Shown here: positions 6,911 through 16,537 of the stretch, in pieces
Position numbering within the stretch: the stretch's first letter is position 1
How the letters are laid out: each line of letters starts with the position of its first letter
Assembly: GCA_023436515.1 (NCBI GenBank)
Contig: JAEZIV010000063.1
Coordinates: 1-20,169 of the forward strand
Length of the DNA stretch: 20,169 nucleotides
DNA from: Bacillota bacterium
GTDB lineage: Bacteria > Bacillota > Clostridia > Acetivibrionales > DSM-1351
Reading direction: 5' to 3'
Position numbers and translations under genes: made by a program
Notes under the pieces: model-generated
Databases searched by the model: none
Seen by the model: only the letters and a program-made list of their open reading frames with translations
Told to the model about the DNA's origin: nothing

Positions 6911-6936
6911 ACAAACAAATATGCTAATGTTATTTT
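6908..6936 (+). promoter_or_regulatory. Sigma-A promoter of the hrcA operon
   Basis: TTGACA (6908-6913) is followed after 17 bases by TATTTT (6931-6936), with an extended TG one base ahead of the -10 box (6928-6929). The start point would be near 6943, which puts the CIRCE operator at the start of the transcript, the usual arrangement for HrcA repression. Confidence 0.75.
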
Positions 6937-6946
6937 TAGTATATGA

Positions 6947-6973
6947 TTAGCACTCAACGATAAAGAGTGCTAA
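6947..6973. promoter_or_regulatory. CIRCE operator (HrcA binding site)
   Basis: TTAGCACTC (6947-6955), nine bases, GAGTGCTAA (6965-6973): a perfect match to the CIRCE consensus bound by HrcA. It lies 39 bases before the hrcA start codon. I see no second copy ahead of dnaK or dnaJ. Confidence 0.98.
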
Positions 6974-7012
6974 CAAACCATAAAAACAAAAATAAAGACT
7001 GGAGGCAAAAGC

Positions 7013-8056
7013 ATGCTTGACGATAGAAAACTAAGAATACTGCAAGCTATCATAGATGATTATATTAATACAGCAGAACCAGTTGGTTCCAGGACTATAG
7101 CTAAAAAGCATGAACTTGGCCTTAGCTCTGCAACCATTAGAAATGAAATGGCCGATCTAGAAGAGATGGGCTTTTTGGAACAGCCCCATACATCAGCAGG
7201 GCGAGTTCCTTCTGATAAAGGCTATAGATTATATGTAGATCAGCTTATGAAAATAAATGATCTGTCTGATAGTGATATTGAGAATATTAAGAATGCTATG
7301 GAAGTAAGAATAAATGAAATGAGCCAGATTATCAGGAATGCTTCTGTTGTTATGTCTCAATTCACAAAGTATACCTCTATGGCTGTAACACCTCAAATAA
7401 AAAGAAGTGTGCTAAAAGCAGTACAGGTTGTTCCCATTGAACCCGGAAAGGCTCTGGTTATTGTTGTTACAGACTCTAATATTGTCCGGAACAATTTAAT
7501 CAGAATTCCGGAGAAGATAACACCTGACTATTTAATACAGTTATCAAATATGCTTAATGACAAGCTCAAGGGATTTACGCTGGAAATGCTGAAAAAGAAC
7601 TTCCTCAGTGGGGAGGCAGAGCAGCTTACATCTCTGCCATATGACCTTATGAGACCGATATTGGATGGCATAGAGGAGCTGATAAGGCTTATTGATCAGC
7701 CAGAAATATATCTGGAAGGTACCACGAATATTTTGAATTTCCCTGAGTTCAAGGAGGTTCAAAAGGCTAAGGAGTTCCTCAGTCTTCTGGATGAGAAGAA
7801 ATTAATGTCGGAAATATTGATTTCCAATTTAATGAATCAAGACGAAATAATAATTCAAATAGGAAATGAGAATGTTATACAAGGTATAAAGGATTGCAGC
7901 CTGGTTACCGCGTCCTATAGTGTAAATGATCAGGTTATCGGTTCAATAGGCATCATCGGACCGACAAGAATGGAATATTCAAAGGTGGTTTCATCCTTGA
8001 ATTATATAAGGAAAAAAATTAATCAGGAGATTTTAAAGCTTATTGGCGATGGATAG
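7013..8056 (+). CDS. hrcA: Heat-inducible transcription repressor HrcA
   Basis: HrcA binds CIRCE as a dimer and represses class I heat-shock genes; its folding depends on chaperonin, so it loses activity when chaperones are busy. The N-terminal winged helix covers about residues 1-70 (LDDRKLRILQAIIDDYINTA, then GSRTIAKK, SSATIRNEMADLEEMGFLEQ and the HTSAGRVPSDKGYRLYVD wing). A GAF-like region and a short inserted domain follow, with the typical IGIIGPTRMEYSKVVSSL block near the C-terminus. The length of 347 residues is normal. GGAGG lies shortly before the ATG. It is first in the operon with grpE 30 bases downstream, and is very likely autoregulated by the perfect CIRCE in its own leader. Confidence 0.98.
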   Translation: MLDDRKLRILQAIIDDYINTAEPVGSRTIAKKHELGLSSATIRNEMADLEEMGFLEQPHTSAGRVPSDKGYRLYVDQLMKINDLSDSDIENIKNAMEVRINEMSQIIRNASVVMSQFTKYTSMAVTPQIKRSVLKAVQVVPIEPGKALVIVVTDSNIVRNNLIRIPEKITPDYLIQLSNMLNDKLKGFTLEMLKKNFLSGEAEQLTSLPYDLMRPILDGIEELIRLIDQPEIYLEGTTNILNFPEFKEVQKAKEFLSLLDEKKLMSEILISNLMNQDEIIIQIGNENVIQGIKDCSLVTASYSVNDQVIGSIGIIGPTRMEYSKVVSSLNYIRKKINQEILKLIGDG

Positions 8057-8086
8057 CACAAAACATAAGGAGGTTATTTTTTAGTA

Positions 8087-8674
8087 ATGAAAAAAGATAA
8101 AAATATGAGAGAAGCAAATGAAGAGGTAAACATAACCGGAGAAAATGAATCAGCTACAAATACTGAAAGTACTACTGGACAAAATAAAGAGACATCAAAT
8201 GACAACAGTAATGAATTAGCTGAACTAAAAGCAATGCTGGAAGAAAAGACCCGTCAGTGCGAAGATTATATGAATATGGTTCAGCGTACTGCCGCCGAGT
8301 TTGATAATTATAAAAAGAGAACCCAAAAGGAAAAAGAAGCATTGAGTCTGGATGCTTCGGTTGAAACAATAAGTGCCTTATTACCGGTGGTTGACAATCT
8401 TGAAAGAGCGCTAAAGGCTGCTGAAGGTTTGGAGGGAAGCCCTCTGAAGGATGGAGTTGAGCTTGTGATGAGACAACTAAAGGAATGTCTTGACAAGATG
8501 GGGGTTGAGTCAATTCAAGCAGTAAACAATGTTTTTGACCCTGAGCTACACAATGCAGTTATGCATATTACTGACGATAGCTTTGGTGAAAATACTGTTA
8601 TTGAAGAATTTCAAAAGGGTTACACAATGAAAGGTAAGGTTGTAAGACACAGCATGGTAAAGGTTGCTAATTAG
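8087..8674 (+). CDS. grpE: DnaK nucleotide exchange factor GrpE
   Basis: GrpE releases ADP from DnaK and so resets the chaperone cycle. The product has 195 residues: an acidic, low-complexity N-terminus rich in Glu, Asn and Thr (1-45), a long coiled-coil helix (about 45-100, with AAEFDNYKKRTQKEKE), and a C-terminal beta domain with NVFDPELHNAVMHI and KGYTMKGKVVRHSMVKVAN, the family signature. AAGGAGG (8067-8073) is 13 bases before the ATG at 8087, longer than usual; no better start lies between, and the next in-frame ATG (8105) would be even farther. Translation may therefore be modest. It lies between hrcA and dnaK in the CIRCE-controlled operon. Confidence 0.97.
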   Translation: MKKDKNMREANEEVNITGENESATNTESTTGQNKETSNDNSNELAELKAMLEEKTRQCEDYMNMVQRTAAEFDNYKKRTQKEKEALSLDASVETISALLPVVDNLERALKAAEGLEGSPLKDGVELVMRQLKECLDKMGVESIQAVNNVFDPELHNAVMHITDDSFGENTVIEEFQKGYTMKGKVVRHSMVKVAN

Positions 8675-8741
8675 TAACCGATAATATACAAAGCATGGAG
8701 TTCTAAATACTAAAAATTAAAAATAAATAATTCAGGTATAA

Positions 8742-10622
<1,881 letters not shown>

Positions 10623-10687
10623 ATATAATATTATCGTTAGGTAATGTATTTATTTTGAAGAGAGCTAAAGATTGTAAAGCATTGCTG

Positions 10688-10721
10688 GGGGCTTTAAAGC
10701 TAGGTATTTAAAGCCCCTTTT
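10688..10721 (+). terminator. Intrinsic terminator between dnaK and dnaJ
   Basis: GGGGCTTTAAA (10688-10698) pairs perfectly with TTTAAAGCCCC (10707-10717) around an eight-base loop, followed by TTTT. It lies 66 bases after the dnaK stop. It should end much of the hrcA-grpE-dnaK transcript before dnaJ. Confidence 0.88.
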
Positions 10722-10770
10722 AAATAAATATCAATAGTCAGTACATGATAAGATGCCATAGCTGTAGAAA

Positions 10771-10816
10771 AGCTTTGGCTTATTTTGAGAGTATGGAAAA
10801 GTTTTTTTCCAAAGCT
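10771..10816 (+). repeat. Overlapping alternative hairpins in the dnaJ leader
   Basis: AGCTTTGG (10771-10778) can pair with CCAAAGCT (10809-10816). Alternatively TGGAAAA (10794-10800) can pair with TTTTCCA (10805-10811). The two share 10809-10811 and cannot form fully together. They lie 33-78 bases before the dnaJ start. Any role in dnaJ expression is inference. Confidence 0.4.
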
Positions 10817-10848
10817 GACTTGACAGTTTTAGACAGGAGTTGAATCTG

Positions 10849-11988
10849 ATGTCGGAAAAGAGAGATTATTATGAGGTGTTAGGGGTTGCTAAAGGAGCCT
10901 CTGATGCTGAGCTAAAAAAAGCATATAGAAATTTAGCCAAGAAGTACCATCCGGATGTCAATCCCGGAAACAAGGAAGCTGAAACCAAATTTAAGGAAGC
11001 AAACGAAGCTTATGAGGTTCTGAGCGACCCTCAAAAAAGAAGCAGATATGATCAGTTTGGTCATGCTGGAACAGATCCCAACGGGTTTGGCGGAGCCGGC
11101 GGCTTCTCAGACTTCGATTTTGGCGGAATTGGTGATATTTTTGAGACCTTCTTCGGTGGCTCAGGCTTCGGAGGAGGAAGGTCACGTTCCAAAAGAGGCC
11201 CCCAGAAGGGTGCTGATCTTAAGTATGCAATGGACATTACCTTTGAGGAAGCCGCCTTTGGTGTTGAGCGTGAGATCAGTATAAGTAGAATGGAAGTGTG
11301 CAGCAAGTGTACCGGAACGGGAGCAAAGCCCGGAACCCACGCAAGTACCTGTCAACACTGTAATGGAACAGGACAGGTTCAGATCAAGCAAAACACACCC
11401 TTTGGCCAATTTGTCAATGCAAAGACCTGTGATGTGTGCAGGGGCGAAGGAAAAATAATTACTGATCCCTGTCCTGCATGTAACGGTAAAGGTAAGCTCA
11501 GAAATAATGTTAAATTGAAAATAAATGTTCCTGCCGGAATTGATGACGGTCAGACAATCTCACTCCGTGGAGAAGGAGATCCAGGCTCGAAGGGTGGTCC
11601 TAACGGAGACCTGTTTATAAATATAAGAGTCAAGGCCCATCCATTATTCAAGCGCCAGGGAAATGATGTTGTCTGTGAGGTACCGATAACCTTTACTCAA
11701 GCTGCATTGGGTGCGGAACTTGAGGTACCGACTCTTGATGGAAAGGTCAAATATACTGTTCCTGAAGGGACACAAACCGGTTCGGTATTCAGACTAAAGG
11801 GCAAAGGAATCCCCTTCCTTAGAGGCAACGGACGGGGAGACCAGTATGTGAAGGTAAATGTAGAGGTACCTAAGAAGCTTAATGATAAGCAAAAGGCACT
11901 GCTGAAGGAGTTCGCTGAAATGGGCGGAGATGAGGTTCACGAGCAGCGCAAAGGTTTTTTTGATAAAATGAAGGATGCCTTCAAATAA
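10849..11988 (+). CDS. dnaJ: Chaperone protein DnaJ (Hsp40)
   Basis: DnaJ delivers unfolded clients to DnaK and stimulates its ATPase. The J domain (1-70) carries HPD at residues 34-36. A Gly/Phe-rich linker follows (about 70-115). Then come four zinc-binding CxxCxGxG motifs starting near residues 151, 168, 194 and 208 ([32 protein letters not shown]), and the C-terminal client-binding and dimer domains. All parts of a type I DnaJ are intact. I chose ATG at 10849 because AGGAG (10835-10839) is nine bases upstream; a TTG at 10840 directly abuts that site. The length becomes 379 residues. The gene is cut off from dnaK by a terminator, and I find no strong promoter of its own. Confidence 0.98.
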   Translation: MSEKRDYYEVLGVAKGASDAELKKAYRNLAKKYHPDVNPGNKEAETKFKEANEAYEVLSDPQKRSRYDQFGHAGTDPNGFGGAGGFSDFDFGGIGDIFETFFGGSGFGGGRSRSKRGPQKGADLKYAMDITFEEAAFGVEREISISRMEVCSKCTGTGAKPGTHASTCQHCNGTGQVQIKQNTPFGQFVNAKTCDVCRGEGKIITDPCPACNGKGKLRNNVKLKINVPAGIDDGQTISLRGEGDPGSKGGPNGDLFINIRVKAHPLFKRQGNDVVCEVPITFTQAALGAELEVPTLDGKVKYTVPEGTQTGSVFRLKGKGIPFLRGNGRGDQYVKVNVEVPKKLNDKQKALLKEFAEMGGDEVHEQRKGFFDKMKDAFK

Positions 11989-12051
11989 TTCTGTAGAATA
12001 AAGACATTACAGCATTAAGAACTTCAGAACAGAACACAGGAGGAATAATTA

Positions 12052-13002
12052 ATGAAGTGGTATGAAATACGGATAAACACTACAGAAGAGGCAAGCGATG
12101 CAGTTTCTGAAATGCTGACCACAATGGGTGCCGGTGGAGTTGCTATAAAGGATCCTTTTGATATAAGAAGAGAAATAGAAAAGCCTAACACCCTTGATTA
12201 TGCTGATGAAGAATTTTTAGCCGCTCTTGGGGAGGATGTTATTATATCAGCCTATTTCCAAAACGGTTTGGATATTAATGAGCTCCTAATGGAAATAAAC
12301 AGCGGTTTGGAAAACATTTCAAAATTCTTGACAGTTGGAAAGGGCTTGGAGGGATATGGCGAGGTTGATGATGAAGACTGGTCCACTGCTTGGAAGAAAT
12401 ACTACAAGCCCTTCAAGTTAACCGATAGGATAGTTATTAAACCCTCCTGGGAGGAATATCAACCACAGGAAACAGACATATTAATTGAAATGGACCCCGG
12501 AATGGCATTTGGAACGGGGACTCATGAGACAACCCAGATGTGTTCAATACTTCTTGATAAATATATGAAAAGTGATTATCAAGTGCTTGATGTAGGGTGT
12601 GGAACAGGAATTCTGGCTATAATAGCCGCAAAGCTTGGAGCTCAGAGTGTTGAAGCAATAGATATTGACGAAGTAGCCGTAAGGGTTGCTAAGGAGAATG
12701 TTGAGATAAATAAGCAATCTGAAAAAATCAAGGTATATCAGGGTATTTTATCTGACCTCAAGCCGGAGGAGCATAGCTTTAATATAGTAGTTGCGAACAT
12801 CATTGCGAATGTAATTGTTGACTTGTCCTCGCTTATACCTTATTATTTAGAAAAGAACTCCTTTTTTATAACCTCAGGTATAATTAAGGAAAGAAAGCAG
12901 GATGTTATCGATGCATGCATTAAAAACGGTATGTCCTGTTTGGAGACTCTTGAAATGGGTGAATGGGTTGCAATGGTGTTCAAATGTCCAGATACTTTGT
13001 AG
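12052..13002 (+). CDS. prmA: Ribosomal protein L11 methyltransferase
   Basis: PrmA methylates ribosomal protein L11 with S-adenosylmethionine. The N-terminal substrate-recognition domain covers about residues 1-100 (starting MKWYEIRINTTEEASDAVS). MDPGMAFGTGTHETTQMC near 147-164 is the family signature. The cofactor motif VLDVGCGTGILAIIAAKLGA lies near 178-197, and VVANIIANVIVDL is the catalytic-region motif. The length of 316 residues is normal. AGGAGG precedes the ATG. It follows dnaJ by 63 bases, overlaps rsmE at its end, and so leads a prmA-rsmE-cheY unit that may be read together with dnaJ; no terminator separates them. Confidence 0.97.
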   Translation: MKWYEIRINTTEEASDAVSEMLTTMGAGGVAIKDPFDIRREIEKPNTLDYADEEFLAALGEDVIISAYFQNGLDINELLMEINSGLENISKFLTVGKGLEGYGEVDDEDWSTAWKKYYKPFKLTDRIVIKPSWEEYQPQETDILIEMDPGMAFGTGTHETTQMCSILLDKYMKSDYQVLDVGCGTGILAIIAAKLGAQSVEAIDIDEVAVRVAKENVEINKQSEKIKVYQGILSDLKPEEHSFNIVVANIIANVIVDLSSLIPYYLEKNSFFITSGIIKERKQDVIDACIKNGMSCLETLEMGEWVAMVFKCPDTL

Positions 13003-13736
13003 ATAAGGCTCAGATAGAGGGAGAATCGATAATTATTACGGGGGAAGACTATCAACACCTTAAAAAGGTTTTGAGGGTTACTTCAGGAGATACAGTTACC
13101 GTTTGCTGTGAAGGTCTTGATTATACCTGTGAAATTACCGAAATCAGCAGTAGCTCAATATTTACAAAGATAACTGCCAGAGAAATTAATTCTACTGAAC
13201 CAAAACTAAAGGTAACATTGTTTCAAGGTCTTCCCAAGTCTGATAAAATGGACTTTATTGTACAGAAGTGCATTGAGCTTGGTGTTTCAGAAGTAATACC
13301 TATGATAACAGATAGAAGTATAGTTAAAATCAACACTGATAAGGATGCTGCCAGCAAAGTAACCAGATGGCAGAAGATAGCAGCTGAGGCTGCAAAGCAA
13401 TGTAATAGAGGAAGTGTTCCTGTTATCGGTATGCCCATAAGGTTTTCAGAAGCAGTTAAAATGTCCAGAGGTAAGGAGTTATCAATAATTCCTTACGAAA
13501 AGGAAACTGCCGTAGGGTTTAATTCTGTAGCAGCAGGCCTCTCCAATATTGGAAGTGCTTCAATTTTTATCGGTCCGGAGGGTGGATTTACTGATCAGGA
13601 GATACAGCTGGCAGAAGTAGAGGGAGTAAGAAAGATAACTCTTGGACCCAGGATATTGCGTACTGAAACTGCCGGAATTGTTGCTTTATCACTAATGATG
13701 TATGAATTAGGAGATGTGTCTAATGGAAGAACTTAA
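12984..13736 (+). CDS. rsmE: 16S rRNA (uracil-1498-N3)-methyltransferase RsmE
   Basis: RsmE methylates N3 of U1498 in the decoding region of 16S rRNA. It has an N-terminal PUA-like part (MSRYFVDKAQIEG..., about 1-70) and a C-terminal SPOUT domain with the knot motifs IGPEGGFTDQEI (196-207) and LGPRILRTETAGIVAL (220-235) that hold S-adenosylmethionine. I chose the ATG at 12984 because family members start at M-x-R-x-F-V; an ATG at 12963 would add seven unrelated residues. The start lies inside the end of prmA (19-base overlap) with no strong ribosome site, so translational coupling is likely. The length is 250 residues. Its own end overlaps the next gene by 14 bases. Confidence 0.96.
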   Translation: MSRYFVDKAQIEGESIIITGEDYQHLKKVLRVTSGDTVTVCCEGLDYTCEITEISSSSIFTKITAREINSTEPKLKVTLFQGLPKSDKMDFIVQKCIELGVSEVIPMITDRSIVKINTDKDAASKVTRWQKIAAEAAKQCNRGSVPVIGMPIRFSEAVKMSRGKELSIIPYEKETAVGFNSVAAGLSNIGSASIFIGPEGGFTDQEIQLAEVEGVRKITLGPRILRTETAGIVALSLMMYELGDVSNGRT

Positions 13737-14097
13737 GTTTGTGGTTGTTGACGATGCTGTGTTTATGAGAACGCTTATAAAAAGAATGATTGAGGAAAAC
13801 TCAAATTATGTAGTGGTAGGAGAAGGGTCTAATGGTTTTGAAGCTATAGCCCAGGCGAAAAAACTACAACCAGATATTATGACGCTTGATATAACCATGC
13901 CGGAAATGGATGGGCTTCAAGCTATTCAGGAGATTATGGAAGCATCTCCTAACACACGAATTATAATGGTTTCAGCAATGGGGCAGCAGTCAATGGTTAT
14001 AGATGCCATAAAGATGGGGGCTAAGGACTTTATAGTCAAACCCTTTGATAAATCTAGAGTTCAACAAGCAGTTGACAATGTGCTTAAAATGATATAG
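13723..14097 (+). CDS. cheY: Stand-alone CheY-type response regulator receiver
   Basis: This is a single receiver domain of 124 residues without an output domain. Acidic pocket residues are D10 and D11, the phosphoacceptor is D56 in MTLDITMPEMDG, the switch Ser is S84 and the conserved Lys is K106 in FIVKPF. The block VSAMGQQSMVIDAIKMGAKD and the C-terminal pattern closely resemble chemotaxis CheY of Thermotoga type, so CheY is the best call, although no che genes are near. I chose the ATG at 13723, nine bases after AGGAG (13709-13713); the in-frame ATG at 13714 directly abuts that site. It overlaps rsmE by 14 bases and is followed by a terminator, so it is translated from the prmA-rsmE transcript. 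Confidence 0.85.
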   Translation: MEELKFVVVDDAVFMRTLIKRMIEENSNYVVVGEGSNGFEAIAQAKKLQPDIMTLDITMPEMDGLQAIQEIMEASPNTRIIMVSAMGQQSMVIDAIKMGAKDFIVKPFDKSRVQQAVDNVLKMI

Positions 14098-14111
14098 AGA
14101 ATATTGAAACT

Positions 14112-14137
14112 AAAAAGAGGTATAGCCTCTTTTTTTT
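14112..14137 (+). terminator. Intrinsic terminator after cheY
   Basis: AAAAAGAGG (14112-14120) pairs with CCTCTTTTT (14126-14134) around TATAG, with more T residues to 14137. It lies 14 bases after the cheY stop and closes the prmA-rsmE-cheY unit. Confidence 0.85.
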
Positions 14138-14243
14138 ATGAAGGAAAGTGGAGATATAAATACGGCAGGTATACAGAAAATCTTAAAATCAGAAGAAAAT
14201 CGAAGAGAAACTGATAAAATATAAGAAAAGTAGAAAAATCTTC

Positions 14244-14271
14244 TTTAAATAATTTAGAATTGTGTTATAAT
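14244..14271 (+). promoter_or_regulatory. Promoter of the yicC-remA-gmk-rpoZ operon
   Basis: A perfect TATAAT (14266-14271) carries an extended TG at 14263-14264. TTTAAA (14244-14249) is a fair -35 box at a 16-base distance. The start would be near 14278, giving a leader of about 67 bases before yicC. Confidence 0.75.
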
Positions 14272-14344
14272 ACTAATGAAATTCTGTGAGAAAGTTTTAT
14301 TATAAATTTTGCTAATACAGCAGACAGAATTTATGGAGGATTTT

Positions 14345-15226
14345 ATGGTTAGAAGTATGACCGGGTTCGGCAGAGGAACCTGCAATGAAAAAGGCAAGGA
14401 ATTTACAGTTGAGATCAAGAGTGTTAACCATCGTTATATAGATTTTTATATCAAGCTTCCCAGACAGATTGGATACCTTGAGGAACGAGTGAGAGAGGTT
14501 GTATCCAAGAGTATATTCAGAGGTAAAGTGGACATTTTTGTTTCCTTTGAGGATAGATCAGAGGATGCCAGAAGTGTTGCCCTTGATGAAGCTTTAGCCG
14601 GGGCATATATTCAAGCCGTGGAAAAGCTGAAGGATAGATTCGGGTTAAAGGATGATCTTAGCATTTCCCTTGTATCCAGATTTCCTGATGTCCTGAAAAT
14701 AGAGAAAGCTGAGGATGATGAGGAACAGCTATGGTCTATTCTGAACAAGGCTTTGGAAACTGCCGTCACCTCCTTGATTCAGATGCGTGAGAAAGAGGGA
14801 AATGAGCTGAGAAGCAGTATACTCAAAAAAGCCGAATATATGGAAGAGATTATTTCTCAAATAGCAAATAGAAGCCCCGAGGTTGTCATAGAATATAAGC
14901 AAAAGCTTGAAAATAGGATAAAAGAGCTTTTAAACCAACAGACTATTGACGAAAACCGATTAGCTATGGAGGTTGCGATTTTTGCCGATAGATGTGGTAT
15001 AGATGAAGAGCTTGTCAGACTGGGTAGTCATTTAAATCAATTGAGGGATATTCTTAATATACGAAAACAGCCTGTGGGTAGAAAGCTGGACTTTTTAGTA
15101 CAGGAAATAAATCGGGAAATTAACACAATAGGCTCAAAGTCAAATGATATTATAATCACTAAAAATGTATTGGAACTGAAAAGCGAAACAGAGAAAATAA
15201 GAGAGCAAATTCAAAATATGGAATAG
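14345..15226 (+). CDS. yicC: YicC/YloC family endoribonuclease
   Basis: The product is 293 residues and starts VRSMTGFGRG, the family hallmark, followed by EFTVEIKSVNHRYIDFYIKLP. The C-terminal DUF1732-type part holds ENRLAMEVAIFADRCGIDEEL and the near-invariant GRKLDFLVQEINREINTIGSK block (split over residues about 254-274). E. coli YicC is reported to be an endoribonuclease acting on RNA; the role in Clostridia is less clear. I chose the ATG at 14345 because GGAGG (14335-14339) lies five bases upstream; a TTG at 14309 in the same frame has no ribosome site. It is the first gene after a strong extended -10 promoter and is followed by remA, as in Bacillus subtilis (yloC-remA-gmk-rpoZ). Confidence 0.95.
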   Translation: MVRSMTGFGRGTCNEKGKEFTVEIKSVNHRYIDFYIKLPRQIGYLEERVREVVSKSIFRGKVDIFVSFEDRSEDARSVALDEALAGAYIQAVEKLKDRFGLKDDLSISLVSRFPDVLKIEKAEDDEEQLWSILNKALETAVTSLIQMREKEGNELRSSILKKAEYMEEIISQIANRSPEVVIEYKQKLENRIKELLNQQTIDENRLAMEVAIFADRCGIDEELVRLGSHLNQLRDILNIRKQPVGRKLDFLVQEINREINTIGSKSNDIIITKNVLELKSETEKIREQIQNME

Positions 15227-15257
15227 CTATTTACACCTGTTATTTATTACATTTAAG

Positions 15258-15285
15258 GTACGCCATTGTTTGCGTACATGGGAGG
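15258..15285 (+). promoter_or_regulatory. GTACGC/GCGTAC hairpin joined to the remA ribosome binding site
   Basis: GTACGC (15258-15263) pairs with GCGTAC (15272-15277) around an eight-base loop, followed at once by ATGGGAGG and, five bases on, the remA ATG. The same layout (TACGC, loop, GCGTA, GATGGGAG, ATG) occurs before ecfT at 465-497. It could tune ribosome access or be a dispersed palindromic repeat; neither is shown. Confidence 0.55.
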
Positions 15286-15289
15286 ATTT

Positions 15290-15568
15290 ATGAAACTTAT
15301 TAATATAGGCTTCGGAAATATTGTTTCCGCCAACAGACTTGTTGCTATTGTCAGTCCTGAATCTGCTCCTATTAAAAGGATAATTCAGGAGGCAAGGGAC
15401 AGGGGAATGCTGATTGATGCTACCTATGGCAGGAGAACCAGAGCGGTTATAATCACTGACAGCGACCATATTATATTGTCTGCTGTTCAGCCAGAAACTG
15501 TGGCTCACAGACTGAATACAAAGGATGTTGATGTAGCCGACAATGATGTTGATTCTGATGCCGAATAA
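15290..15568 (+). CDS. remA: Extracellular matrix regulator RemA (DUF370)
   Basis: RemA is a small DNA-binding protein; in Bacillus subtilis it activates biofilm matrix and osmoprotection genes and forms ring-like oligomers. The product here is 92 residues and matches the family almost throughout: [20 protein letters not shown], then [20 protein letters not shown], then [19 protein letters not shown] and [15 protein letters not shown] variable acidic tail ([14 protein letters not shown]) follows. I chose ATG 15290 because GGGAGG (15280-15285) precedes it; an upstream TTG at 15266 would add eight residues foreign to the family. It lies between yicC and gmk, the conserved order. Its leader carries the GCGTA hairpin. 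The target genes in this organism are unknown. Confidence 0.95.
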   Translation: MKLINIGFGNIVSANRLVAIVSPESAPIKRIIQEARDRGMLIDATYGRRTRAVIITDSDHIILSAVQPETVAHRLNTKDVDVADNDVDSDAE

Positions 15569-15598
15569 ATTTTATTTAATGGTTTAGTGGAGGAAAGA

Positions 15599-16204
15599 AT
15601 GCAGCAGAGAGGACTATTGGTAGTTATATCAGGACCGTCCGGGACTGGTAAGGGCACTGTATGTAAAAAATTACTTTCTCAGAGAAAGTCAGTAAGATAT
15701 TCTGTATCAGCAACCACAAGGAAGCCTCGTGAAGGCGAAGTGGATGGAAAGAATTATTTTTTTATTACAGAGGCAGAATTTCTGGATATGCTTGAGAAGG
15801 ACGCCCTGATTGAATGGGACAAATACTGCGATAATTATTACGGAACACCTAAGGCATTTGTGGATAAATGTATGGAGAACGGCACTGATGTCATTCTGGA
15901 GATTACTGTAGAAGGTGCTCTTGAGATCAAGCAGAAATACCCTGAATGTGTGCTTATATTTATTATTCCACCATCACTGGAGGAATTGAGAAGAAGAATT
16001 GAAAGCAGAGCCACCGAATGCTGTGATGTTATTGAGAAAAGGCTGCAGCAAGCGGCAAATGAATTGAAATACGTATCAAAGTACGATTATTTGATTCTAA
16101 ATGACAGTGTGGACAACGCTGTACTAAACATAGAGAAGGTATTGGACGCTGAACGTCTTAAACCCACACGGAATCTTGATTTTGTAGAAAGCCTGATAAA
16201 GTGA
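15599..16204 (+). CDS. gmk: Guanylate kinase
   Basis: Gmk phosphorylates GMP (and dGMP) to GDP with ATP in the cytoplasm. The P-loop SGPSGTGKGT covers residues 11-20. The GMP-binding part has SVSATTRKPREGEVDGKNYFF and the lid has the SLEELRRRIESR region. The length is 201 residues, normal for the family. I chose ATG 15599 because GGAGG (15589-15593) is five bases upstream; a GTG at 15587 in frame overlaps the ribosome site. It lies 30 bases after remA and 51 bases before rpoZ, so it is part of the same transcript. Its place next to omega fits the usual nucleotide and transcription housekeeping cluster. Confidence 0.97.
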   Translation: MQQRGLLVVISGPSGTGKGTVCKKLLSQRKSVRYSVSATTRKPREGEVDGKNYFFITEAEFLDMLEKDALIEWDKYCDNYYGTPKAFVDKCMENGTDVILEITVEGALEIKQKYPECVLIFIIPPSLEELRRRIESRATECCDVIEKRLQQAANELKYVSKYDYLILNDSVDNAVLNIEKVLDAERLKPTRNLDFVESLIK

Positions 16205-16255
16205 CTTAGTAATAATATATATTGAGCATGTAGAGCGTGCCGAGAGGAGAATAGT

Positions 16256-16462
16256 ATGATTTATCCATCAATTAATGACTTAATGAAAAAAGTTGACAGC
16301 AGATATACTTTAGTAGTAGAAGCTGCTAAGAGAGCAAGACAGCTTGTAGATGGCTCCAGCAAGTTAACAAAGTTTAACTCCGACAAGGAAGTAACTGTAG
16401 CAATTCATGAGATTGCAGAAGATAAAATAACCTATGTAAGAACTAAGAATGTTATAAAATAG
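16256..16462 (+). CDS. rpoZ: RNA polymerase omega subunit
   Basis: Omega is a small RNA polymerase subunit that helps the beta' subunit fold and stay bound. The product has 68 residues and begins MIYPSINDLMKKVDSRYTLV followed by VEAAKRARQL, the usual omega start with the family's ARQL motif. The remainder (NSDKEVTVAIHEIAEDKITY) fits Clostridial omega. GAGAGGAG precedes the ATG. It is the last gene of yicC-remA-gmk-rpoZ. In Bacillus the next genes are coaBC and priA; here glyS follows instead, so the operon may end here. Confidence 0.95.
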   Translation: MIYPSINDLMKKVDSRYTLVVEAAKRARQLVDGSSKLTKFNSDKEVTVAIHEIAEDKITYVRTKNVIK

Positions 16463-16471
16463 GGGGAATGG

Positions 16472-16510
16472 GGAGAGTGACGTCCGGCAAGATTTTATAT
16501 TGCCCTCTCC
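16472..16510 (+). other. Two-tier hairpin between rpoZ and glyS
   Basis: GGAGAG (16472-16477) pairs with CTCTCC (16505-16510). Inside it GGCAA (16486-16490) pairs with TTGCC (16500-16504), stacked directly on the outer stem at the 3' side, with an eight-base bulge (TGACGTCC) at the 5' side. No U-run follows, so terminator function is doubtful. It lacks the T-box sequences often found before tRNA synthetase genes. Confidence 0.5.
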
Positions 16511-16537
16511 GTATAAAATAAATAGGAGGTAATTACA

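Noticed and set aside
10820..10825. TTGACA as a -35 box for dnaJ
   Set aside because: A matching -10 box would fall at the dnaJ start codon, and none is present there.
14138..14224. 28-codon plus-strand frame starting right after the cheY terminator
   Set aside because: No ribosome binding site: the terminator U-run sits directly before its ATG, and the promoter for the next operon lies downstream of it.
16463..16537. T-box riboswitch before glyS
   Set aside because: The gap is too short, and no T-box core sequence or specifier stem is visible.
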